Made by a program: the position numbers and the translations under genes. Below, piece by piece: positions 18,326 through 25,948 of a DNA stretch of 32,859 nt; positions within the stretch are counted from its first letter, which is position 1; every line of letters starts with the position of its first letter. The stretch comes from Actinomycetota bacterium (GTDB lineage: Bacteria; Actinomycetota; Acidimicrobiia; Acidimicrobiales; Ilumatobacteraceae): assembly GCA_009927375.1 (NCBI GenBank), contig RFNE01000279.1:1-32859 (forward strand), read 5' to 3'. The notes under the pieces are model-generated. The model was not told the origin of the DNA. It did no database searches and saw only the letters and a list, made by a program, of their open reading frames with translations.

Positions 18326-19769
18326 TCAGCGATGCACCGACGGATTTGTCTGGCGCATTCTGTAGCGATACGTGCGAATGTCGTCTCCTGACAGAATCCC
18401 TCCGCGAGCCAAGGATCGACCGTTCTGCCAATTGGAGAGACCCAACTCTGGTCGCCCAAGCGCGTACTGCCCATCTACCCATCGGGTGAAACCATTGCCG
18501 ACGAATGGTGCGTTCAAGATCTGCCATGCAAGGTCTTGTTCGGCTTGATCGGTGCCGAGAACGGACGCAACGAACTGTGGCGAGTATCGATTGCACAAGT
18601 CCAATGAGTCCTTCACCGACTCGGTGACCACGAAGAACAACTCGGGAACGTCGTCCCACTCCCACTCCGTCGCGAGATTGTCGGTGGTGTCGATGTGTAC
18701 ATCGAAATGATCTCGTTGCAAGAATTCCGCATCACCCGCAGTGAGTCCGACGACATGAAGCGTGGCGCGTGAGCCCTTTGCTCTTGAAAATTCATCAAGG
18801 TGAGTAGCAATCACTGTTCCGACTTCTCTCCATCGAGAAACCGGCGCACAGCACACATTGAGCGTGTTGCACACCTTCCTGTCAAGGGAATGCCTGAACG
18901 TCTCTGCAAACCACCCGATCTCGGCCGTCTCGCCCAAGATCATCCAGGCTCCGCCGGTGCCATGAAGGCTCGTCGAAATTCCGTTTGACTGCGCGACGAA
19001 ACCGAGGTCGCTCACGGCCTGACCGCTTCCTCGAGCCACTGCAAGGCTGATGCGCCTGTCCGAGAACAATGCCCAACCAGAGGACCGGTCTGACTCGTCG
19101 AGGAGCACGACAGCGTCCTCTGGCAATCCCGATTCCACGAGGGCCGGTCGCAAGCAGGTGCTCATGATCGCTCGAGCAGTCCCGAGTGCGTCCGAACCGA
19201 TCCGAAAGACACAAGAATTCCCCGTCCGCAAGACGCCTGTGGCATCCACACACACGTTCGGACGCCCTTCGAACACGAACGCGACCACACCAAGGGGACT
19301 CGCGATCTTTTCAACTCTCCATCCCTCGTGTTCGATCTGCTCGGCGACAGATTCCTTGCGAACATCAGAACTGGCCCACAAACGGGCGCTCTCGACCATC
19401 TCGCTTCTCATCTTTTCGGTGATCGAAAGACGTCCCGTAGAACGACCACGTTGTTGCGCATCGGCGACATCACGCGCGTTGGCGCTCGCAATCGTCGAGA
19501 ATCGATCGTCATCCTCCAGGTAGGCGGCGAATCGTTCGAAGAAATCGGAAATCTTGTCGTCTGAAACTTGCGCCAGAACACCGAATGCGGCTCTCGCCGA
19601 GAAACTCCCTCAGCACACCTTTCCGTGATGTCGGCGTCCACGAAACCGATTCGGTCCGGTAGGACGATCGCTCTTCCCCCAGCGTTCAGAATTGAGGCTT
19701 CCTCTGCAGTGAGCGAGTGAGTCCCACTTGGCCCGACGAGTCGGTCTCCGACCGATAGTCAGCGTCCAT
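18326..19769 (-). CDS. Divergent ProA-like aldehyde dehydrogenase/acyl-phosphate reductase with N-terminal extension (two frame breaks)
   Basis: About 481 residues against roughly 420 for ProA, which reduces glutamyl-5-phosphate to the semialdehyde. The ProA core begins at ARAAFGVLAQVSDD and contains PLGVVAFVFEGRPNVCVDATG, the Cys-bearing DRKVCNTLNVCC, and a C-terminal TYRYRMRQTNPSVHR. The usual PRGG motif reads ARGS and the sequence around the catalytic Cys is altered, so a paralogue with another substrate is possible. About 55 extra residues precede the core (GPSGTHSLTAEEASILN, GGRAIVLPDRIGFVDADI); I do not recognise them. Breaks near 19750 and 19600-19605. The ATG at 19767-19769 overlaps the upstream Gfo/Idh gene by 11 nt. 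Confidence 0.72.
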
Positions 19770-20853
19770 AGCCGACCTCCTCAAGGGTCACCCGTCGACC
19801 CTCAGCAATCGATCGCTGAGCGGCAACACCGATCGCCACCGACCGAGTGCCATCTCGCAGCGACGCGACGACCGTTGTTCGTCCCAAGATCGCGGAGCGA
19901 AACGCTACGTGCTCGCGATATGACGATCCGTGATGAAGTCCCTCATACGGCGACTCGAGCATTTCAATAGTTGTCGCCACGCCCGATCGGCCCGACTCTC
20001 GGAGTCCAATCGAACACTCATGCGAAGGAACTCCAACTTCTGCTTTGCCGAGGTCGCCGACGACGCTGATCTTCTGTTCATCTTTCGACCCTTCAGCAAA
20101 CATGCACAGCTCGAGCATCCCTCGAGCATCACCATCGAATTCCACGATGACATAAGCATTGTCGACGATGTCGGGCACCTCTCCGTCGTAACTTTCGTCA
20201 ATGTGGTTGACCCGTGTTGCACTCGTGGCCATCACGGCAACCGGCTCCCGTTGAACAACTTGGTACATCAAGTCGAAGAAATGGCAACACTTCTCAACCA
20301 ACGTCCCACCGGTGTTTCGGTTGAATCGATTCCAAGCGCCAACTTTGTCCAGGAACGGAAAGCGATGCTCCACGATCGTGACGAGTCGAACATCGCCCAC
20401 CTCACCACTTCGCACCCGCTCGAGGAGCCACATCGTAGGTGCCATGAATCGATACTCGAGGCCGACGGAGACGACCTGATGCGGATACCCATTCGCCAAT
20501 CGCTCGAGCTCAAGACAATCGCCGACGGATGTCGCCATCGGCTTCTCAATCAACACATGCTTACCGGCTTGAATCGCGTCGCGAGCAATTTGAGCATGCG
20601 TGTGATTCGGACTCGCAATGATCACTGCGTCAAAATCGACTGATTCGAGCGCCGATTCAAGGTCTCCGAATTCCGACACGTCAGCGTCGCAAAGCGGTCG
20701 CGCGAGGCGCACAGATTCGGCGTGCGGGTCAATGAGTGCAGTCACGACGGAATCGTCGAGATGCGCAATGTTCCCGAGATGCTCTCTCCCCATCATCCCC
20801 GTGCCGACGATTGCGTACCGCAGAGTGCGGGTTGAATCTGCTTGCGAGGGCAC
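19759..20853 (-). CDS. Gfo/Idh/MocA family NAD(P)-dependent oxidoreductase
   Basis: 364 residues, frame intact. An N-terminal Rossmann fold (AIVGTGMMGREHLGN near residue 14) and the EKPMA motif near residue 100 show the family, which oxidises or reduces sugars, inositols and related compounds. The C-terminal half contains GGTLVEKCCHFFDLM, where the family carries its catalytic His in an H-x-x-D-like setting. Substrate not predictable. The GTG at 20851-20853 was chosen because TACACT lies exactly 6 nt upstream; a longer reading would cross that box. Overlap with the ProA-like gene suggests a two-enzyme operon. Confidence 0.87.
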   Translation of the reverse strand: MPSQADSTRTLRYAIVGTGMMGREHLGNIAHLDDSVVTALIDPHAESVRLARPLCDADVSEFGDLESALESVDFDAVIIASPNHTHAQIARDAIQAGKHVLIEKPMATSVGDCLELERLANGYPHQVVSVGLEYRFMAPTMWLLERVRSGEVGDVRLVTIVEHRFPFLDKVGAWNRFNRNTGGTLVEKCCHFFDLMYQVVQREPVAVMATSATRVNHIDESYDGEVPDIVDNAYVIVEFDGDARGMLELCMFAEGSKDEQKISVVGDLGKAEVGVPSHECSIGLRESGRSGVATTIEMLESPYEGLHHGSSYREHVAFRSAILGRTTVVASLRDGTRSVAIGVAAQRSIAEGRRVTLEEVGYGR

Positions 20854-20858
20854 AAAAG

Positions 20859-20865
20859 TAGTGTA
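20859..20865. promoter_or_regulatory. Overlapping divergent -10 boxes for the Gfo/Idh and MBL genes
   Basis: Plus strand TAGTGT (20859-20864) is followed by ATTGAC and the MBL GTG at 20871. Minus strand TACACT (20865-20860) is followed by ACTTTT and the Gfo/Idh GTG at 20853. The two hexamers share five base pairs, and only 17 bp separate the start codons, so both mRNAs should be leaderless and the two promoters should exclude one another. Confidence 0.6.
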
Positions 20866-20870
20866 TTGAC

Positions 20871-21587
20871 GTGTCTTCACCGCGCCCCTACTTCCGTCAA
20901 CTCCTCAGCGGCCGCGACTTCGCAACCGCGGATCCGCTCGCACAGTCGATGGCGAACAATGTCTACCTCGTCGGTGATCTCGATGCGCGGGAGTGTCTCA
21001 TCGTGGATCCTGCCTACGCGATTGACGACATCATCGCCGTAGCTGAACGTGACGAAATGACGATCACAGGGGTTCTCGTCAGCCACTATCACGCCGACCA
21101 CATCGGCGGCTCAATGATGGGTCACACCATTGAAGGGCTGTCAACGCTTCTGGAGTCCGTCGACGTGCCCCTCCACGCGAACAAGTCTGAAGTTCCGTGG
21201 ATCACGAGGACCACTGGAATTGACGCGACCCAGATCACCGCACATGAAGGAGGCGACGAGGTTCGTATCGGTTCTTTCACCATCAACCTCGTTCACACGC
21301 CAGGCCACACACCCGGAAGCCAATGCTTTCACTTTCACGGCGCACTGATTTCTGGCGACACCCTCTTCCTCGATGGATGCGGTCGTACCGATCTGCCAGG
21401 AAGCGATGCCGAGCTGATGTATCACAGTCTTCAAACGATCGCTCGCCTTCCTGACGAGACCGTCGTTTTCCCCGGACACCGATATTCAGAGCATCCCTAC
21501 GGCGACCTGAAGACGATCAAGCAACACAACCACGTCTTCCGACCAACGAGTGTTGATCAGTGGATGCAGTGGTTCGGGTCGAATTAG
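20871..21587 (+). CDS. MBL-fold metallo-hydrolase, glyoxalase II/persulfide-dioxygenase-like
   Basis: 238 residues, frame intact. Metal motif SHYHADHIGG (His72, His74, Asp76, His77), then HTPGHTPGS, SGDTLFLDGCGRTDLPGS and FPGHRYSEH complete the metallo-beta-lactamase set. The GDTLF-x-x-GCGRTD block occurs in glyoxalase II-like and ETHE1 persulfide dioxygenase-like enzymes, so a thioester or persulfide substrate is likely but not settled. The start is the GTG 6 nt after TAGTGT. Its last 4 nt overlap the convergent TauE/SafE gene. Confidence 0.88.
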   Translation: MSSPRPYFRQLLSGRDFATADPLAQSMANNVYLVGDLDARECLIVDPAYAIDDIIAVAERDEMTITGVLVSHYHADHIGGSMMGHTIEGLSTLLESVDVPLHANKSEVPWITRTTGIDATQITAHEGGDEVRIGSFTINLVHTPGHTPGSQCFHFHGALISGDTLFLDGCGRTDLPGSDAELMYHSLQTIARLPDETVVFPGHRYSEHPYGDLKTIKQHNHVFRPTSVDQWMQWFGSN

Positions 21588-22308
21588 AGCGCAGAGAGGA
21601 TCGTGCTCACTCCACTCAGACCGAGCAGCACGAGCACTCCTCTTCGAAATGTCGCTTCGTTAATTCGTGAGCGCATACGCACGCCGAAAATGCTGCCAAC
21701 CAACAGCAATGGCAGCGACGCAGCGCTCACAAGGAGCAATTCTGAGGTCACTTTGCCGCGCAGTGCGTACAGCACCGCCGCATAGATACCGCTGAAGAGG
21801 AACACTGTGTTCAACGTTGCGCGGAACGCTGCTGGTGAAACCTTCCGCGCTTGCAATACGAACACGAGCGGAGGTCCATTCGTCGACGTCGCGGTGTTGA
21901 GTACACCGCTGACCAGCCCGAAGAGCCAGTCGAACCACGATCCCTGTGCGACACCATCGAATCCTCTCTGCAATGCCACTACGCCGAACAGCACCGATAC
22001 ACCAAGGACGAGCTTCACCCAACGCGCATCGACGTTGAAGAGCAGATATGCACCGACCGGTCCACCAAGAATCGTGCACAGCAAGAATCGCCGAGTGAGA
22101 GTTCGGTCTAAATCCGCCCGAGAGTGCAACGAGTGACCGAGGTTGCCGATCGTGCCCACAAGGTCGCAATGACGACGGCGTCTTCGAGACTCAGCCTGAG
22201 CAACAACAAGGGCACGGTCAGGAGCGCGAACCCAAATCCAGCGGTCGCTTGGACCCATCCGGTGGCGAGAATGACTCCACAGACGACCATGATGTCCACG
22301 CCCGTCAT
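21584..22308 (-). CDS. TauE/SafE family membrane permease (one frame break)
   Basis: About 241 residues with seven or eight hydrophobic segments. The family opening GWVQATAGFGFALLTVPLLLL and the mid-protein SGVLNTATSTNGPPLVF are typical of TauE/SafE anion exporters, which move sulfite, sulfoacetate or related small anions. One base is missing near 22158-22162, where DAVVIATL should continue into VGTIGNLGHSLHSR. The ATG at 22306-22308 starts one base after the aminotransferase stop, so the two are co-transcribed. Substrate not predictable. Confidence 0.85.
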
Positions 22309-22309
22309 G

Positions 22310-23653
22310 TCAAGCCAACAAACTGATCGCCTCGGCGAACGCCTCGGTGTGCTTGTCGACGTCGGCCATCGTGTGTTCGGGGCACATTAGGGCCATGTTG
22401 TGGAATGGCGTGAGCAGGACTCCTCGATTGAGAGCGCTCAAGTGGAAGTACTCCTCCAGTTCGTGGTCGACCCTCGACGCTGCCTCCGCCCCGTTCGTCG
22501 GAGCTTGACTGAACCAGTACTCCGCTCGACACCCGAGTTGCTGAACCGACCAATCGAGATCTCTGGCTTGAAAGACCTCCGCGACCCCTGCAGCCCAAGC
22601 CCCAGCGAGCGGGATCGTCCTTTCAAAATGCTGTGCGAGAAGCGACGAAGTAAGCGTCGCCTTCATTACCGCCATGGCCAACGAACTCCCACTCAAAGTT
22701 CCGCCTACTCCGCCAACATCAATCGAGTCTCGATCGAGTTTCATCTCAAGATCGGATGCGACCTCCAAAGACATTCCGTACGCGGCAACCGGTACGCCTC
22801 CACCGATCGTCTTTCCAATCACCACGAAATCAGGCTCGAGTCCCCATGCGGCGGTGCAGCCACCTGGCGACGCACAGATGGTGTGGGTCTCGTCAATCAC
22901 AAGAAGCACGCCGTACTTTCGCGTCAACGAGCGAACGCCCTCGAGATATCCAGGTTGTGGCAGCACGATGCCGATGTTCGTGAGAGCAGGTTCCATGAGG
23001 ACGCATGCGACGTCGCCATGCTTCAAGGCCGCTTCGAGCGCTGTGAGATCGTTGAATGGCACCGCACGAGTCGTCATGGAGGGATCGACTTGTGGTCCTA
23101 TTGCACCGGGTCGACTCACCGTCTTTCCGTTTTCGTCTAGGACAACCAGTGTTTCGTCAACGGTTCCGTGATAACACCAGTCGTTCACCACAATCTTCGG
23201 CTTCCCCGTCAGAAACCTCGCAAACCGGAGAACGAATCGATTCGCATCGGTTGCGCTCAACGCAAATTGCCATTTGGGTAAACCAAAACGTGAGGACAGG
23301 TTCTCCGCCACTTCGAGTGAATCCGAACTCGGCAACATCGAGGTGAGCCCACGCTTCGACTGCGCGATCAGTGCCTCGGTGACCTCCATTCGAGAATGAC
23401 CAACCATGGATCCAGTGTCGCCAAGGCAGAAGTCAACGTATTCATGGCCGTCGACATCGACGAATCGACCGCCATGAGCCTCCTGAATGAACAGCGGAAA
23501 CGCACCGGGCCAACGCGTCATCCATGGCATCGGCACACCCGACACAAGGTGATCGTGCGCGCGACTGGCCATCATCTTGGATGCTTGATGCTGAGCCTCG
23601 AACCGCTCACGCTCAGCAGCCATGACCTCGTGCAATCGACGACGAACATCCAC
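22310..23653 (-). CDS. Class III aminotransferase (glutamate-1-semialdehyde aminomutase-like)
   Basis: PLP enzyme of 447 residues, intact frame. It shows YVDFCLGDTGSMVGH, the loop ALSATDANRFVLRFARFLTG, the PLP Asp in VLLVIDETHT, and the Schiff-base Lys in FVVIGKTIGGGVPVAAYG. The sequence is closer to the HemL/aspartate-aminotransferase-family branch than to ornithine transaminases, but it is not placed like a heme gene. It sits back to back with a carbamoylase gene and upstream of TauE/SafE, so use on a beta- or omega-amino acid is a reasonable guess. GTG 23653 has only a weak CAAACT 6 nt upstream. Confidence 0.85.
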   Translation of the reverse strand: MDVRRRLHEVMAAERERFEAQHQASKMMASRAHDHLVSGVPMPWMTRWPGAFPLFIQEAHGGRFVDVDGHEYVDFCLGDTGSMVGHSRMEVTEALIAQSKRGLTSMLPSSDSLEVAENLSSRFGLPKWQFALSATDANRFVLRFARFLTGKPKIVVNDWCYHGTVDETLVVLDENGKTVSRPGAIGPQVDPSMTTRAVPFNDLTALEAALKHGDVACVLMEPALTNIGIVLPQPGYLEGVRSLTRKYGVLLVIDETHTICASPGGCTAAWGLEPDFVVIGKTIGGGVPVAAYGMSLEVASDLEMKLDRDSIDVGGVGGTLSGSSLAMAVMKATLTSSLLAQHFERTIPLAGAWAAGVAEVFQARDLDWSVQQLGCRAEYWFSQAPTNGAEAASRVDHELEEYFHLSALNRGVLLTPFHNMALMCPEHTMADVDKHTEAFAEAISLLA

Positions 23654-23693
23654 ACGTCCAGTTTGGCCGAAGCAGCCCGAGACTTTGGTTCTC

Positions 23694-23699
23694 TAGACT
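23694..23699 (+). promoter_or_regulatory. -10 box of the carbamoylase operon, leaderless type
   Basis: TAGACT, then GACACC, then GTG at 23706. It should drive the M20 hydrolase and the overlapping nitrilase-family gene. Confidence 0.5.
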
Positions 23700-23705
23700 G
23701 ACACC

Positions 23706-24974
23706 GTGACCATTGCCCTACGTGACGAATACCGAGCAATGACGGTCTCCATGACTCGACTCCGAGCGCGAATCGACGAATTGGCACGAATTGGGGCGAC
23801 CGATGCAGGCGGATCCTGTCGCCTCGCGTTGACCGACGAGGATCGCCAAGGGCGCGATCTGATCTGTCGCTGGATGTCAGACCTCGGTATGGCGGTGACG
23901 ATTGACGCGATCGGAAACGTCTTTGGTGTCTGGAATGTCGGGCAAGGACTCCCGGTGATGACCGGCTCTCACATCGACACGGTGAGAACCGGTGGAATCT
24001 ACGACGGGAACTACGGGGTGTTGGCGGGGCTCGAAGTGATTGAAGCGTGCCAACTCGCCGGTGTTTCACCCAACCGCCCACTCGCGGTCGCCGTGTTCAC
24101 CGATGAAGAGGGTGCGCGATTCGCCCCGGACATGTTGGGCTCCCTCGTTTTCGTCGGCGGATTGGGCGTCGAAGAAGCGCTCGACACGATCGGGATCGAC
24201 GGTGCGCGCCTCGGAGACGAGCTGGAAAAGATCGGCTATGCGGGAATGACGCCCTGTCCGGGAATCGCTCCCCACGCTTTCGTGGAGTTGCACATCGAGC
24301 AGGGTCCACTCCTTGAAGCGAATCGCAAACGTCTCGGAGCGGTGACTGGAGTTCAGGGAATTTCATGGCAGGAAGTCACGATCGTTGGCCAGTCGAACCA
24401 TGCAGGCACCACTCCGATGTCGCTTCGGAAGGATCCGGTCGCTGCAGGCGCTGATCTCGCTGGTTTCGTTCGAGATCTCGCGCATCGATATGGCGGTAAT
24501 CAGGTGTGCACGGTCGGCAAGTTCGATGTGCACCCGAATCTCGTGAACGTGGTCGCCGCTCGTGTCACCCTCACCCTCGATATTCGGAACACCGATGAGG
24601 ATCTCCTCAAGAAAGCCGAATCCGAGGTTGCTCGACACATCTCCGAGATCGAAAGCGTCTACGGCGTCTCGATCACAACACGGTCACTTGCTCGATTTGA
24701 GCCTGTCCAATTCGATGAGCGAATCATTGATCTCATCGAAGGAATCTGCAGCGACATCGATGCCAACACGATTCGCATGCCGAGTGGTGCAGGCCACGAT
24801 GCACAGATGCTCGCCCGAGTCTGCCCGACCGCGATGATCTTCGTGCCGAGCAAGGATGGCATCAGCCACAATCCAGCCGAACATACCGATAACGAGGATC
24901 TCGAGAACGGTGCAAACGCCCTTCTCAGAACGATGCTTGCTTTGACGGATCACGAGTTCAAGGAGCGCCGATGA
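23706..24974 (+). CDS. M20-family N-carbamoyl-L-amino acid hydrolase / allantoate amidohydrolase
   Basis: Zinc or manganese amidase of 422 residues, frame intact, that releases ammonia and CO2 from a ureido acid. Metal ligands are seen in GSHIDTV (His89), the bridging Asp100 in DGNYGVLAG, TDEEGARF (Glu134, Glu135), HIEQGP (His196) and the late SHNPAEHTD. The lid segment NHAGTTPM and SGAGHDA complete the HyuC/AllC/beta-ureidopropionase pattern. Which ureido acid it uses cannot be told from sequence. The GTG start is set by the -10 box, and the stop overlaps the next ATG (ATGA). Confidence 0.88.
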   Translation: MTIALRDEYRAMTVSMTRLRARIDELARIGATDAGGSCRLALTDEDRQGRDLICRWMSDLGMAVTIDAIGNVFGVWNVGQGLPVMTGSHIDTVRTGGIYDGNYGVLAGLEVIEACQLAGVSPNRPLAVAVFTDEEGARFAPDMLGSLVFVGGLGVEEALDTIGIDGARLGDELEKIGYAGMTPCPGIAPHAFVELHIEQGPLLEANRKRLGAVTGVQGISWQEVTIVGQSNHAGTTPMSLRKDPVAAGADLAGFVRDLAHRYGGNQVCTVGKFDVHPNLVNVVAARVTLTLDIRNTDEDLLKKAESEVARHISEIESVYGVSITTRSLARFEPVQFDERIIDLIEGICSDIDANTIRMPSGAGHDAQMLARVCPTAMIFVPSKDGISHNPAEHTDNEDLENGANALLRTMLALTDHEFKERR

Positions 24975-25917
24975 GCAGAGTGTTGAGAGTTGCCGCAGCC
25001 CAGCTTGGGCCGATTCAGCGAACTGATTCGCGCGAATCCGTCGTCACTCGGTTGATGGACTTGATGGAGACCGCCGCGAAATCGAACGTCGAACTCGTCG
25101 TTACCCGGAACTTGCCCTCACCACGTTCTTCCCTCGCTGGTTCGTCGACGACATCAAGGAAGCCGATCATTGGTACGAGCGTTCAATGCCGTCGCCGATT
25201 GTCCAGCCGCTCTTCGATCTCGCTCGCCGACATCGGATTGGCTTCTGCCTGGGCTATGCAGAACTCACGGACAAAGGCGAGCGATTCAACACCCAGATCC
25301 TCGTGGATCGCGAGGGTGAGGTCGTCGGAAAGTATCGCAAGGTACATATCCCTGGCCATGAGCACCACGAGCCTGACCGACCGTTTCAGCACGCCGAGCG
25401 CTATTACTTCACACCCAGTTCGGAAGGCTTCCCCGTGTGGAATGCATTCGGCGGTCGTGTCGGAATGATGATCTGCAACGATCGCAGGTGGCCAGAGTCG
25501 TATCGGGTGATGGGACTACAAGGAGTCGAACTCATTCTGTGTGGTTACAACACTCCACTGCACTATGTCCCGGATCCGACGCAAGATCCACTGCAGGGTT
25601 TCCACAATGCTCTCGTCATGCAAAGTGGCGCGTATCAGAATGGAACGTTCGTCGTTGGCGTCGCAAAGGGCGGGGTTGAGGAAGGCGTCGACAGCCTTGC
25701 CGACAGCATGATCGTCGCCCCATCTGGCGAGATTCTTGCGAAGGCTTCGACGTCAGGCGACGAACTGATCTGGGCCGACTGCAACCTCGACTGGTGCTAC
25801 CAGTACAAGGACACCCTCTTTGACTTTGACCGCTATCGGCGCCCTGAGGTGTACACGAGGATCAGTGGCCAGCGTGGGGTTGACCCATCCGACAGAGGCC
25901 CATTTAACAAACTGTAA
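24971..25917 (+). CDS. Carbon-nitrogen hydrolase, N-carbamoyl-D-amino acid hydrolase-like (one frame break)
   Basis: Nitrilase-superfamily amidase of about 315 residues. One T is missing near 25101-25103. With it restored the catalytic Glu motif YPELALTTFFPRW appears, then Lys in GKYRKVHIPGHEHHE and Cys in MMICNDRRWPESYRVMG, giving the full Glu-Lys-Cys triad. GYNTPLHYVPDP, MQSGAYQNG and IVAPSGEI match D-carbamoylases closely, so hydrolysis of an N-carbamoyl (D-)amino acid is the best guess; beta-ureidopropionase is the alternative. It overlaps the M20 hydrolase by 4 nt, putting two different carbamoyl-cleaving enzymes in one operon. Confidence 0.88.
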
Positions 25918-25928
25918 ATCCCATTTCC

Positions 25929-25944
25929 TTACCCTGTAAGGTAA
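25929..25944 (+). promoter_or_regulatory. Leaderless promoter with small inverted repeat before the Mo hydroxylase operon
   Basis: TAAGGT (25937-25942) is followed by AAAACC and the ATG at 25949. TTACC and GGTAA (25929-25933, 25940-25944) form a dyad across the -10 box, so a repressor bound there would block transcription. The gap to the upstream gene is only 31 bp. The dyad is short, so the operator claim is weak. Confidence 0.4.
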
Positions 25945-25948
25945 AACC

